64,000 nt of DNA, taken from positions 1,798,001 to 1,862,000 of the forward strand of contig NZ_CP119107.1 in the NCBI RefSeq assembly GCF_029094525.1. The letters are read 5' to 3'. The position numbers and the translations under genes were made by a program. The DNA comes from Pullulanibacillus sp. KACC 23026 (GTDB lineage Bacteria; Bacillota; Bacilli; Bacillales; Sporolactobacillaceae). The notes under the pieces were generated by a model. It saw nothing but the letters and a program-made list of their open reading frames with translations, had not been told where the DNA came from and made no database searches. Positions 20,413 through 29,125 of this stretch are shown one piece after another (the first letter of the stretch is position 1; every line of letters starts with the position of its first letter).

Positions 20413-21624
20413 TTGAAGAGGTTTCTTTGGTTGGCGTATGGGATGTATGCTTTAGGTGGGATGACGAGTGTTTTTTTGGGGGCTATGATGCCTGAATTGC
20501 TTAGTCATTATGGGGTGACTTATACGTTAGGTGGGCTTTTGGTGCTCCTTCAGGCTATTGGGTTTATTGTTGGGGTTCCGATTACGTCATTATGTATGAA
20601 AAGATATCATTATCGTTTTATTTTAACAGGAGGCGCACTTGCTGTAGCGGTGGGGCAGATCGGAATCTTGTTGCTGCCGCCTTTTTATGTGCTTGGGTTT
20701 TTGATTATTTTGAGTGGAATTGGAGCGGCTTCTCTGGAGACCTCTGTTGCGTCCTATGTGATGGAGCTATTTGAGGGACGGCGCGCCATTTATATGAGCC
20801 GCTTGGAGGTAGCCTTTGGACTTGGGGCACTTCTAATGCCGGCAGTCGTAAGCGGGCTGATTGCCGTACATGGATGGCGCTATTCTTCCGTTTGGTTAGC
20901 AGGATTTGCCTTAGTTTTAGCTTATTTGTGGCAACGGGTTTCGATTTCATTAGACTCAGTCCAGGAAGATGACGGGAAGCGGGATGCATACAGTGCAGCT
21001 GCCCCTGTTTTTAGTCACCGCTTCGCAAAATATAGCCTGCTCCTGCTTTTTTTGGTCATCATCTTTTTATATGTTGGAATTGAAGGGAGCTTAAATAGTT
21101 TTCTTCCAAGCTTGTTTGCGGTTAACCTCAAGGTAAGCCCTGATTATGCGTCTCTAACAACAACGGTCTTTTGGACAGCCATGCTCTGCGGGCGGCTTGC
21201 CATTGGGTGGATCGTAAGCAAGGTTAGCTATGAGCGGTATTTGTTGGGCAGCATTTTAATCGCCAGTCTTTTTTTCCTCTTGCTTACCCAAATGCATAGA
21301 CTTGGACTCTGTTATTTGGTTGTATTTGGTCTTGGATTAGGGATGTCTGCGATATATTCCATTACCATGGTTTACGCCAATCATACCTTTCCGGGAATGG
21401 AGCGTTTGGTGACGAGCTCAGTGACGGCCTTTGCCGGGATAGGCGGCGCTGTTTTTCCTTTTATAATCGGCTATGTTATGGATCATCTTTTACCTAATCA
21501 GGTCGTATGGGTGATGACAGGATTTAATGGAATCCTTCTAGTGGTCTTCTTGGCCATTTATTTTAGTTTAGCGATTTTAAGAGGAACAAAGAAAGAAGTG
21601 GCAGGAGATGCGCCGAATCATTAA
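20413..21624 (+). CDS. MFS transporter (YfkF/NarK-like 12-TM permease)
   Basis: About 403 residues with 12 hydrophobic helices in two halves. Each half opens with a typical motif: GMYALGGMTSVFLGAMMPELLSHYG in helix 1-loop and a second half starting after the KYSLLLLFLVII helix. The TTG at 20413 is preferred because AAGGAGGGG precedes it by about 8 bases; longer frames starting at 20341 run through a palindromic repeat and lack a ribosome binding site. The substrate is unknown. It appears monocistronic. Confidence 0.85.
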   Translation: MKRFLWLAYGMYALGGMTSVFLGAMMPELLSHYGVTYTLGGLLVLLQAIGFIVGVPITSLCMKRYHYRFILTGGALAVAVGQIGILLLPPFYVLGFLIILSGIGAASLETSVASYVMELFEGRRAIYMSRLEVAFGLGALLMPAVVSGLIAVHGWRYSSVWLAGFALVLAYLWQRVSISLDSVQEDDGKRDAYSAAAPVFSHRFAKYSLLLLFLVIIFLYVGIEGSLNSFLPSLFAVNLKVSPDYASLTTTVFWTAMLCGRLAIGWIVSKVSYERYLLGSILIASLFFLLLTQMHRLGLCYLVVFGLGLGMSAIYSITMVYANHTFPGMERLVTSSVTAFAGIGGAVFPFIIGYVMDHLLPNQVVWVMTGFNGILLVVFLAIYFSLAILRGTKKEVAGDAPNH

Positions 21625-21859
21625 TTGATCAAAGCGGTTAGCTGGTTGTGTGATTTTCTAATTTTTGGTTTGATAAGGAGAGCCAGACACGGAGCTTCTT
21701 CGGGAACCAGAATGGGAGTTTAATGGCTATTTAGCTGAGTACACCCGCCACTCCCAGTTAAGCCATTCTTTAGCCTAATTTCCAATTTTTCAATAGCCAA
21801 GAACAATCCTTTGATGATGAGAGACGATTAAACTACAATAGAATATTTAGTATTTTCCA
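21625..21859. other. Intergenic, no gene recognised
   Basis: No coding signal. Only a weak hairpin between TGGGAGT and ACTCCCA (21712-21765) is visible. Confidence 0.5.
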
Positions 21860-21888
21860 TTGTAAACTAAATATATTTGCTATATAAT
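21860..21888 (+). promoter_or_regulatory. Promoter of the T-box-controlled MFS gene
   Basis: TTGTAA, 17-bp spacer, perfect TATAAT, about 25 bp before the T-box leader starts. Confidence 0.7.
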
Positions 21889-21911
21889 TACAGAAAATTT
21901 TATATTTAAAT

Positions 21912-22180
21912 ACAATGAAGGAGAAAAGTAGACAGATACTTTTATACAGGGAAGAGGTGCCGATGACTTGAGAGCATCTTTTTAAAAAAGGCTGTTGAAG
22001 TTCGCTCCGAAGTATTCCCCTTGAAACCTTCTACTGAAGAAAAGGGGGAACGGCTAATCCGTTATAGTTTTAAAAGTGAAGATTTCGGTAAATGGATTAA
22101 TCAATTATCGAATAATCTTAGGTTAGAGTGGTACCACGGCTCATTCGACCCTTTATGGGATAAATGAGTCTTTTGATTTG
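21912..22180 (+). ncRNA. T-box leader (tRNA-sensing riboswitch)
   Basis: A long untranslated leader with T-box landmarks in order: AGTA early in stem I (21927), CAGGGAAGAGG, the GAAGTTCGCTCC specifier-loop region (21997-22008), AATCCGTTATAG (22036-22047 area), and the antiterminator core AGAGTGGTACCACGG at about 22125-22139. A terminator hairpin GGCTCATT..CCC-tttat-GGG..AATGAGTC follows with a T-run (22137-22175). By position in GAAGTTCGC, the specifier triplet may be TTC (Phe), but this is tentative. The leader would let uncharged tRNA switch on the exporter gene behind it. Confidence 0.78.
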
Positions 22181-22208
22181 GATAGATCATTAAAAAAGGG
22201 GGGAAACG

Positions 22209-23474
22209 ATGTCAGGAAATTCAGTCGAAAGTGTAAGCGAAACTTCTAATAAAAATTTATTGTCGCCGCTTATTGAGTCAAAGGATTTTAGATACCTTTG
22301 GTTGGGGCAGCTTCTTTCGTTATTAGGAACATCGATTACAACGGTTATCTTGCCAATTATAGTTTATACGCTTACGGATTCACCTATGGCTATGGGGACT
22401 TTAATGGCGGTCAATATGTTACCAAATGTTTTGATTTTGCCTTTCTCAGGGCCTATTGTTGATCAATTTAATCGAGTGAAAATTATGATGATGACAGATA
22501 GCATTCGTTTTTTCTTATTATTAATTGTGACATTCTTAGCTTTAACCGATCATCTATCAATGCCCTCACTCTATATCATGATGGCGATCTTTGGACTGAT
22601 GGACGGGTTATTCCAACCAGCCTATGCAGCAGTTAGAGCGAAGGTGTTCTCTCCTGAGATTCGTACCTCTGCCAATGCCTTAAATCAAATCACGATCCAA
22701 GGTATCCGTCTAATTGGACCCTCTATTGGCGGGTTGCTTATTACGGGTTTATCAGCTGCTTTGGGGTTCGGGTTTGATAGCTTAACCTTTCTAATCTCTT
22801 TTGCTTCCCTTTACTTTTTAAGAGGGATTACATTTAAAAAACAAGAAATGATCGAGGCTGAGCCCGTTTCTTCATTTAAAAGAAATTTTTTAGAAGGAAT
22901 AGCTGTACTGAAAGAAAATGGCTGGCTTAAGGTGACCATTCTTGCCTTTTCAATAATCAATATCTCTACAAGCGGGGTATTAGGTGTTTTGGTCCCTTGG
23001 TTAATTAACATACATTTATCTTTACCTCCCTATGTGTATGGAATCCTCATTTCTTCATCAGGCATAGGAGCTCTAATAAGTGCAACCATCTATGGTTCAA
23101 GAAATAAGTGGAGGCATCGGGCATTTATCGCCTACGGAGGTATCTTTGTTGAAGCCCTTACTTTCCCATTGATGACTTTAACATCATCTGTTTATTTGCT
23201 CATTATTTTAATGTTTATTGGCGGATTTAGTATGATGCTATTTGGATTAGTGTGGGAAATAAGTCTTCAGGAACTGGTTCCAGAAGAAAAATTCGGGCGT
23301 GTCGTAAGTTTAGATATGCTGGGTTCGTTTGCCCTTCTGCCTCTCGGCTATTTATTAACGGGATGGTTATCGGAAATCATTGGACCTATACAAACGATAA
23401 TGGGCCTATCAATAACCACTATGGTTATTGTAATGATAGTGTTAATGATTCCTTCCGTAAGAAAATATGATTAA
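22209..23474 (+). CDS. MFS transporter (MFS_3/drug-exporter type) under T-box control
   Basis: 421 residues with 12 predicted helices. The N-terminal part reads DFRYLWLGQLLSLLGTSITTVILPIIVYTLT, typical of the macrolide/enterobactin-exporter-like MFS_3 group; the loop FSGPIVDQFNRVKIMMMTDSIR corresponds to motif A and its following helix. GGGGGG precedes the ATG. The gene is directly downstream of a T-box leader, so its expression should respond to charging of one tRNA. This would make an amino acid or an amino-acid-derived compound a possible substrate, which is inference only. Confidence 0.88.
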   Translation: MSGNSVESVSETSNKNLLSPLIESKDFRYLWLGQLLSLLGTSITTVILPIIVYTLTDSPMAMGTLMAVNMLPNVLILPFSGPIVDQFNRVKIMMMTDSIRFFLLLIVTFLALTDHLSMPSLYIMMAIFGLMDGLFQPAYAAVRAKVFSPEIRTSANALNQITIQGIRLIGPSIGGLLITGLSAALGFGFDSLTFLISFASLYFLRGITFKKQEMIEAEPVSSFKRNFLEGIAVLKENGWLKVTILAFSIINISTSGVLGVLVPWLINIHLSLPPYVYGILISSSGIGALISATIYGSRNKWRHRAFIAYGGIFVEALTFPLMTLTSSVYLLIILMFIGGFSMMLFGLVWEISLQELVPEEKFGRVVSLDMLGSFALLPLGYLLTGWLSEIIGPIQTIMGLSITTMVIVMIVLMIPSVRKYD

Positions 23475-24060
23475 GTTTAGCGATGATGCCACAAATGTAT
23501 TGGGTAAGAAAACAAGAACATCACGTAAACATCATATACAAATATAATGGGACTCTGCAGCAACTTAATAAATACAAACACCTCGAGTTTTCATTTAATA
23601 CATCGGCAATACGTGGCAGTCAAACCGTTAACGTCCACTCAAAAATGGATGGACTGAAAAACAGTTTGCGATTTCTACTGGTGGAAATGGTAATAATCTA
23701 ACAAAAAACAAGGTGCTGACCGTGACTATTATTTTTGGAAAAAATTAAGAAACTACAAAACTTGTTGAGCATAAAAATAGTGTAGTGTATAGGAGCAGGA
23801 ACCCTGTTTTTAACTTAACAGACGAGCCGTTTTTCGTAAAAAATGTGCCGAAATATTCCTGTAAGCATACTCGTTGACAAGAAGGCTAAATCCTTATAAA
23901 CTAAAAATCGGTCTATAAAATAAAAAAAGTGTGATAAGTGACTTTAAGGGAGAAATAGAGCCTGCCTTTATTATTTAAAGGTGGGACTTTTATTTGTTAG
24001 TCTCTTTAAAGTTATTAATCTCAACCATAAAATTAAAAGAGATCGAGTGGAGGGATAGAT
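23475..24060. other. Intergenic, no gene recognised
   Basis: A 72-codon frame at 23483-23701 has no ribosome binding site and no recognisable similarity, and the rest is AT-rich. I see no RNA element here. A GGAGGGAT at the end serves the next gene. Confidence 0.5.
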
Positions 24061-25584
24061 TTGCAAGCAGCAAGAAATGAAAAGAGTCCTGTAAAAACAG
24101 GCCCGATTTTTGGTGTTATGCTTGTGGGGGCTTTAATTGCGTTCTTAAATCAAACGTTAATTAATGTCGCATTACCACAAATGATGATTCGTTTGTCGAT
24201 CTCAGCGACAACCGCGGATTGGTTGACCACGATTTTTATGTTAGTTAATGGAATTGTTATTCCGATTACCGCCTTTTTGATGAATCGGTTTACAACTCGC
24301 CAGTTGTATTTATCAGCGATAGGTTTTTTTACCATTGGAACGTTAATTTGTGCCATCGCGCCTTCGTTTTCCATCATTCTAATAGGTCGCGTGATACAGG
24401 CAGCTGGGGCAGGTATTTTATTCCCGCTTATTACAAACGTTATTTTTACCATATTTCCACCGAATCGACGCGGTTTTGCCATGGGGATTTTTGGTGTCGC
24501 CATGAACTTTGCGCCAGCCGTGGGACCAACTTTGTCCGGCTGGGTCGTTGAGCATCACTCTTGGCGTGTACTCTTCTTTATCATTTTACCTTTTGCCATT
24601 ATTGACTTTATTGTGGCTCTGTTCCTAGTTAAAAATGTAACAGAAACCAAACGTCCTAAGCTGGATGTGTTGGGCGTTATTTTATCGACGATCGGCTTTG
24701 GCGGTGTCTTGTACGGTTTCTCAGAAGCAGGTTCTCGAGGCTGGGATGACCGCTATGTTATTGCCTCTTTAATTATTGGGGCAGTCAGCTTGCTGCTATT
24801 TGTCTGGTGGCAATTCATAGTGAGCGAACCGATCTTGGAATTTCGGATTTTCCGTTACAAAATGTTCTCTTTAACAACTATTATTAACGTCGTTGTGACA
24901 ATGGCCATGTTCTCAGGCATGATTCTTATGCCAATTTATATGCAAAATGTTCGCGGCTTTACTCCGTTGTATTCAGGCTTAATGCTGTTGCCTGGAGGAA
25001 TTGTGATGGGGATCATGTCGCCGATTACCGGCCGCTTGTTTGATAAGTTTGGCGCCAAATGGCTAGCTGTAATTGGTTTGGCGATCACCGCCGTCACAAC
25101 GTATGGACTCACCCTTCTTGAATTGAATACGAGCTTCACTTATGTGATCACGCTTTATACGATTCGTATGTTTGGGATGTCTATTGTGATGATGCCGATC
25201 TTCACGGCAGGATTAAATGAGTTGGCGTTGTCACTGAACAAATTTGGGACCGCCATGGTCAATACGTTAAGAAATGTGGGCGGAGCAGTTGGCATGGCCT
25301 TTTTCGTTTCCATTATGACGAACAAAGGGAATCAGCATGCAAAAGATTTAATGATCCAACACCATGTTACCCCAGCAGATAAAGTGCAGGCTGCGCTCTT
25401 AGGCCGTCAAGGAATGGTCGTAGGAATTGACGATGCCTTTCTTGTCGCAACTGGCTTGACTGTGATCGCATTCTTATTAGCCTTTTTCATTAAAAGAACA
25501 GAACCGAAAGAAGATACCATCTCCAATCGTGTCCGTACACCGAAGAAAAAGGTGGCTCTTCAACCGCGGGCTGTTGAAAAATAA
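24061..25584 (+). CDS. MDR family MFS transporter, DHA2 (EmrB/QacA) type
   Basis: 507 residues with 14 hydrophobic helices. Family signatures are LNQTLINVALPQMM (motif D1 region), TTADWLTTIFMLVNGIVIP, GRVIQAAGAGILFPL and the motif C-like GVAMNFAPAVGPTLSGWVVEHHSWRVLFFI with the antiporter Gly-Pro pattern. It is a proton-driven exporter of the inner membrane; the substrate is not known. Translation starts at TTG 24061, preceded by GGAGGGAT. It ends in a basic cytoplasmic tail and is followed by a terminator. Confidence 0.93.
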   Translation: MQAARNEKSPVKTGPIFGVMLVGALIAFLNQTLINVALPQMMIRLSISATTADWLTTIFMLVNGIVIPITAFLMNRFTTRQLYLSAIGFFTIGTLICAIAPSFSIILIGRVIQAAGAGILFPLITNVIFTIFPPNRRGFAMGIFGVAMNFAPAVGPTLSGWVVEHHSWRVLFFIILPFAIIDFIVALFLVKNVTETKRPKLDVLGVILSTIGFGGVLYGFSEAGSRGWDDRYVIASLIIGAVSLLLFVWWQFIVSEPILEFRIFRYKMFSLTTIINVVVTMAMFSGMILMPIYMQNVRGFTPLYSGLMLLPGGIVMGIMSPITGRLFDKFGAKWLAVIGLAITAVTTYGLTLLELNTSFTYVITLYTIRMFGMSIVMMPIFTAGLNELALSLNKFGTAMVNTLRNVGGAVGMAFFVSIMTNKGNQHAKDLMIQHHVTPADKVQAALLGRQGMVVGIDDAFLVATGLTVIAFLLAFFIKRTEPKEDTISNRVRTPKKKVALQPRAVEK

Positions 25585-25593
25585 TCAGTTTAT

Positions 25594-25632
25594 TAAACTC
25601 CTTTTACCATTTTGGTAGAAGGAGTTTTTTAA
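25594..25632 (+). terminator. Terminator of the EmrB-type gene
   Basis: AAACTCCTT / AAGGAGTTT stem with trailing T residues, just after the stop codon. Confidence 0.8.
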
Positions 25633-25668
25633 TACTTTAAGAAAATTGCAGGAGTGAAGTGAAAAAAT

Positions 25669-25695
25669 GAAACGAGAGAACCGTCCCCGCGTTCC
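25669..25695. repeat. 27-bp palindromic repeat, copy 2
   Basis: GAAACGAGAGAAC-C-GTCCCCGCGTTCC, 23 of 27 positions identical to the copy at 20370. Intergenic between the EmrB-type gene and the enoyl-CoA hydratase gene. Confidence 0.7.
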
Positions 25696-25807
25696 ACTAA
25701 ACAAAAATTGATGTCAGTCAGATTGGAGGTGTGATATAGTCAAAAAGTAAGGTGAAGGAAAAGGAACTTCATATAATTGATGTCTGTATCAGCTTGGAGG
25801 GGAAAAC

Positions 25808-26587
25808 ATGTCAGAAGCAGTGATTGTCGAAGTGAAAGAGCATGTGGCTTGGATCACGCTAAATGAACCAGAATCTTTGAATGCGCTGTCAAATGAGATG
25901 GCTAGTGGGCTCACAGAGGCGCTTGAGCATCTTCGGAAGGACAATGAGGTGCGTGCCGTCGTATTGACAGGGAATGGGAAAGCTTTTTCGGCAGGTGGAA
26001 ACATTAAAGGCTTTCCAAAAGAATCAAGCCCTGGATGGTTACGGGGCTATATCCATGACACGATTGGTTTTCTAAAAGGCTTAGCGGAGCTCGAGAAGCC
26101 TGTTATCGCCGCCGTTAATGGGTTTGCGGTCGGCGCAGGTTTGAGCATCGCGTTAGCCTGTGATATGGTTTTAGCAGTCCCTCACGCTCAATTTTCTCTC
26201 GGCTTTCATAAGCTTGGCTTAGTACCAGACTTGGGCGCTCTCTATCATTTGCCTAGAGTGGTCGGCATGGCTAGAGCGAAGGAACTCGCCTTCTCTAATC
26301 GAACTTTAACCTCGCAAGAAGCAAAGGATTATGGGATTGTTTTGGAAATTGTCGAAGAGGACGGACTTCTGACTCGTGCCGGCGAACTCGCTGAAGAGCT
26401 GGCCCAAAGTGCGACACTGGCGATCGGACTTGCTAAGTCAATTTTAAACCATAGCTTTGAGTCCTCCTTAGATGCGATTATGAAAGAGGAAGCAGCCATT
26501 CAAGCCTTGGCGTTTGCGTCTGAAGACCATCAGGAAGGCGTCAAAGCGTTTCTAACTAAATCCAAGCCTGTTTTTAAAGGGCGCTAA
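25808..26587 (+). CDS. Enoyl-CoA hydratase/isomerase family protein
   Basis: 259 residues of the crotonase fold. The first oxyanion-hole motif is AFSAGGNIKGF (residues ~60-70) and the second is GFAVGAGLSIALACDMVLA (~99-117), followed by FSLGFHKLGLVPDLGALYHLPRVVG. It probably hydrates or isomerises acyl-CoA intermediates in fatty acid or related degradation. Whether both catalytic Glu residues of true hydratases are present is unclear (the HKLGLVPD segment lacks the usual E in that place), so isomerase or another crotonase activity is possible. A VOC protein and an acyl-CoA dehydrogenase follow in the same direction. Confidence 0.9.
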   Translation: MSEAVIVEVKEHVAWITLNEPESLNALSNEMASGLTEALEHLRKDNEVRAVVLTGNGKAFSAGGNIKGFPKESSPGWLRGYIHDTIGFLKGLAELEKPVIAAVNGFAVGAGLSIALACDMVLAVPHAQFSLGFHKLGLVPDLGALYHLPRVVGMARAKELAFSNRTLTSQEAKDYGIVLEIVEEDGLLTRAGELAEELAQSATLAIGLAKSILNHSFESSLDAIMKEEAAIQALAFASEDHQEGVKAFLTKSKPVFKGR

Positions 26588-26601
26588 AAGGAGACATTCG
26601 A

Positions 26602-27000
26602 ATGAAGCAACTCGCTCCACATTTGACTATTGAAAACTGTCAAGCAGCGATTGAATTTTATCAATCCATTCTTGGTGGTGAGATTAAAAATGAACAGCTA
26701 GCAGACGGCATTGAAATGTTTAAGGGGCATGAAGGCAAGTTAATTCATGCCGAACTTCATTTTGAATATGGACAGGCCCTGTATTTTAATGATGTCTTTG
26801 GCAAGCCCCCTGTTATTGGAACAAATATTGAATTGAGTGTGGCCCCTGAAAGTGAAGAAGAGATCCGGACCCTTTTTCAGGCCCTTTCAAAAGAAGGGGA
26901 GATCAAGATGCCCCTTGATAAGACCTTTTGGGGAGCCTTGTACGGAAAAGTAACCGACAAATATGGTATAACATGGGAATTGAATTTACAGCTCTCCTAA
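26602..27000 (+). CDS. VOC family (PhnB/YjdN-like glyoxalase-fold) protein
   Basis: 132 residues with the repeated beta-alpha-beta-beta-beta pattern of the vicinal oxygen chelate superfamily. LAPHLTIENCQAAIEFYQSILGG is the opening helix-strand unit, and DKTFWGALYGKVTDKYGITWELNL is the PhnB-type C-terminal signature. The protein lies 14 bp after the enoyl-CoA hydratase gene and shares its transcript. Function unknown. Confidence 0.88.
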   Translation: MKQLAPHLTIENCQAAIEFYQSILGGEIKNEQLADGIEMFKGHEGKLIHAELHFEYGQALYFNDVFGKPPVIGTNIELSVAPESEEEIRTLFQALSKEGEIKMPLDKTFWGALYGKVTDKYGITWELNLQLS

Positions 27001-27020
27001 GTGGGGAGCTGTATTTTTTC
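26988..27020 (+). terminator. Terminator after the VOC gene
   Basis: ACAGCTCTCC-taagt-GGGGAGCTGT with a following T-run. The stem includes the VOC stop codon in its loop. Confidence 0.85.
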
Positions 27021-27092
27021 GTTTAGAATTCTTAGCTCCGCAATTTAGTCATAAATAGATTATACGGCTAGACAAATAGAGGAGGCACTGCC

Positions 27093-28289
27093 ATGAATTT
27101 TGAGTTAAGTGATGAGTTGGTGATGCTGAAGCAAATGGTCCGGCAATTTGTGGATAAAGAAATTAATCCTTATATCAAAGAATGGGATGAAAAAGGGAAT
27201 ACCGATCCATCCATTTATAAACGTCTTTCTGAGCTCCAGTTCATGGGTGTTTGTATCCCTGAAGAGTATGGAGGAAGCGGAATGGACTACAACGCCCTGA
27301 CCATAGTGTGTGAAGAATTAGAACGCGGGGATACAGCGTTTCGAACGGCGGTTTCTGTCCATACGGGTTTGAACAGCTTGACCTTGCTCCAATGGGGGAC
27401 GGAGGAACAAAAGAAGAAGTATCTAGTCCCGCAAGCTAAAGGGGAAAAGCTCGGGGCTTACGGCTTAACAGAGCCTAATGCTGGGTCCGATGTTAAAGCC
27501 ATTCAAACAACAGCTGTCCGTGATGGAGAGGCCTACATCTTAAATGGACAAAAGACTTGGATCTCCTTGTCAGACCTAGCTGATCATTTTATTGTATTCG
27601 CTTTCACGGATAAATCAAAGGGACACCACGGTATTTCTGCTTTTATCGTTGAGAGAAGCTTCCCAGGATTCAGCTCTCGTCCATTAAAGGGAAAGCTCGG
27701 AATTCGCGCCGGTAATACAGGTGAATTATTTTTTGATAACATGCGGGTGCCAAAAGAAAACCTCCTAGGAGAAGAAGGAGAAGGCTTTAAAATAGCGATG
27801 TCAGCGCTAGATAATGGCCGGTTTACAGTAGCGGCCGGCGCCTGTGGGATTATCATGGCTTGTCTTGAAGAGAGCGTCGCCTATTGCCATGAACGTGAAA
27901 CATTTGGTGTGGAAATCGGCCGGCATCAGCTCGTTCAGCAAATGATCGCGAATATGGAGGCAAAACTGCAAATGTCCCGCTTATTGGTTTACCGAGCAGG
28001 AGAGCTGAAAAATCAAGGCAAGCGAAGCACACGAGAAACGTCACTTGCCAAATGGCAGGCGTGCAATTTCGCGAATGAATCAGCGAATGATGCGGTCCAA
28101 ATTCATGGCGCTTACGGCTTCTCGAATGACTATCCTGCTGAACGCCATCTCCGCAATTCAAAAGCACCGGTTATCTATGAAGGAACGCGCGAAATCCACA
28201 CCATCATGCAAGCTGAATATGCACTCGGTTATCGAAAGGATAAGCCACTGCGGAAAACCTTGCCCGCCTGGTTACCAAAGAACAATTAG
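27093..28289 (+). CDS. Acyl-CoA dehydrogenase
   Basis: 398 residues with the full ACAD pattern: CIPEEYGGSGMDYN, YGLTEPNAGSDVKAIQT (FAD/substrate loop), NGQKTWIS, the C-terminal RETFGVEIGRHQLVQQMIANM helix, HGAYGFSNDYPAERHLRNSKAPVIYEGTREI with the catalytic Glu of the YEGTREI segment. It is an FAD-dependent alpha,beta-desaturase of acyl-CoA that passes electrons to ETF. GAGGAGG lies before the ATG. Together with the enoyl-CoA hydratase it suggests a short- or branched-chain acyl-CoA degradation step. Confidence 0.95.
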   Translation: MNFELSDELVMLKQMVRQFVDKEINPYIKEWDEKGNTDPSIYKRLSELQFMGVCIPEEYGGSGMDYNALTIVCEELERGDTAFRTAVSVHTGLNSLTLLQWGTEEQKKKYLVPQAKGEKLGAYGLTEPNAGSDVKAIQTTAVRDGEAYILNGQKTWISLSDLADHFIVFAFTDKSKGHHGISAFIVERSFPGFSSRPLKGKLGIRAGNTGELFFDNMRVPKENLLGEEGEGFKIAMSALDNGRFTVAAGACGIIMACLEESVAYCHERETFGVEIGRHQLVQQMIANMEAKLQMSRLLVYRAGELKNQGKRSTRETSLAKWQACNFANESANDAVQIHGAYGFSNDYPAERHLRNSKAPVIYEGTREIHTIMQAEYALGYRKDKPLRKTLPAWLPKNN

Positions 28290-28430
28290 CCTGGAGAGGC
28301 TGGGCACCCGATTCGTGCCTAGCGTTGAACCTTTCATAGTGCAATAGTAGACCAATAAAAATAGGAAAGGCTGGGCACCTCGATTGGTGCCCGGCCTGAA
28401 CCTCACAGGGTGTAATACGAGTCAGATGAA
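28290..28430 (+). repeat. Two direct repeats with GGGCACC...GGTGCCC hairpin
   Basis: GGCTGGGCACC(C/T)CGATT(C/G)GTGCC...GAACC occurs twice about 70 bp apart (around 28297 and 28369). The second copy forms GGGCACC-tcgatt-GGTGCCC. It follows the acyl-CoA dehydrogenase stop codon; there is no T-run, so it is a repeat rather than a proven terminator. Confidence 0.6.
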
Positions 28431-28470
28431 TTAGAATGCCGCCTGGCGTGCGATGTGGGCCACCAATAAA

Positions 28471-28634
28471 CGAAAGTCCAGCGGCCAAAGTGCGATGGCG
28501 GCTTCAAAGGCACAAAAAAACCCATGGCTCAGGCTGAAAGGTGTGTGATGGTGGGCCTCCAAAACCGAAAGTCCAGCGGCCAAAGTGTGATGGCGGCTTC
28601 AAAGGCACAAAAAACCCATGGCTCAGGCTGAAAA
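28471..28634 (+). repeat. Two ~95-bp direct repeats
   Basis: CGAAAGTCCAGCGGCC...CCCATGGCTCAGGCTGAAA starts at 28471 and again at 28566, near-identical. It leads directly into the 52-bp tandem array. Confidence 0.8.
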
Positions 28635-29030
28635 GTGTGTGATGGTGTGCCTCCAACACACCAAAAACCGGTGTCCCAGGATGGAAAAGTGTGTGATGGA
28701 AGCTCCAATACACCAAAAACCGGTGTCCCATGTTGGAAAAGTGTGTGATGGAGCCTCCAATACACCAAAAACCGGTGTCCCGGGTTGAAAAAGTGTGTGA
28801 TGGAAGCTCCAACACACCAAAAACCGGTGTCCCAGGTTGGAAAGGTGTGTGATGGAAGCTCCAATACACCAAAAACCGGTGTCCCAGGTTGGAAAAGTGT
28901 GTGATGGAGCCTCCAATACACCAAAAACCGGTGTCCCAGGTTGGAAAAGTGTGTGATGGAGCCTCCAATACACCAAGAACCGGTGTCCCATGGTGGAAAA
29001 GTGTGTGATGGAAGCTCCAATACACCAAAA
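28635..29030 (+). repeat. 52-bp tandem repeat array (about 7.6 units)
   Basis: GTGTGTGATGG begins at 28635, 28689, 28741, 28793, 28845, 28897, 28949 and 29001, a 52-bp period (the first interval is 54). Each unit reads roughly GTGTGTGATGGA(A/G)(C/G)CTCCAA(T/C)ACACC, then AAAAACCGGTGTCCC and a variable AGGTTGGAAAA. ACACC...GGTGT forms a small hairpin. Units differ by only a few substitutions. Because 52 is not a multiple of 3 and the unit has no minus-strand stop codon, all three minus frames appear open; they are not genes. Confidence 0.9.
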
Positions 29031-29039
29031 CATGGAGAG

Positions 29040-29125
29040 GGCGGTGCGAAAATGGTGGGCAAGACGCCTTTCCCACGAAAGTGGGCGCTGCGCCAGCGAA
29101 AATGGTAGGCAAATGCACCAAAAGA
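29040..29125 (+). repeat. Palindromic repeat locus 2 (51-bp type)
   Basis: Two AAAATGGTRGGCAA cores 50 bp apart (29049 and 29099) with TTTCCCACGAAAG between them. It directly abuts the 52-bp array. Confidence 0.8.

Noticed and set aside
21967-22166. A 66-codon frame reading like protein (FPLKPSTEEKGERLIRYSF ... EWYHGSFDPLWDK)
   Set aside because: It has no start codon, and the DNA carries ordered T-box landmarks (CCGTTATAG, GAGTGGTACCACGG, terminator) that explain the sequence better.
23483-23701. A 72-codon frame after the T-box-controlled MFS gene
   Set aside because: No ribosome binding site and nothing recognisable in the product.
28635-29030. CRISPR array
   Set aside because: The period is constant but there are no unique spacers; the units are nearly identical along their whole length and no cas genes are present.
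28504-29121. Three overlapping minus-strand open frames of 136-205 codons with repeated FPTWDTGFWCIGASI-like peptides
   Set aside because: They are a by-product of a 52-bp unit without stop codons; because 52 is not a multiple of 3, each frame reads the same unit in all phases. No ribosome binding site or family match.
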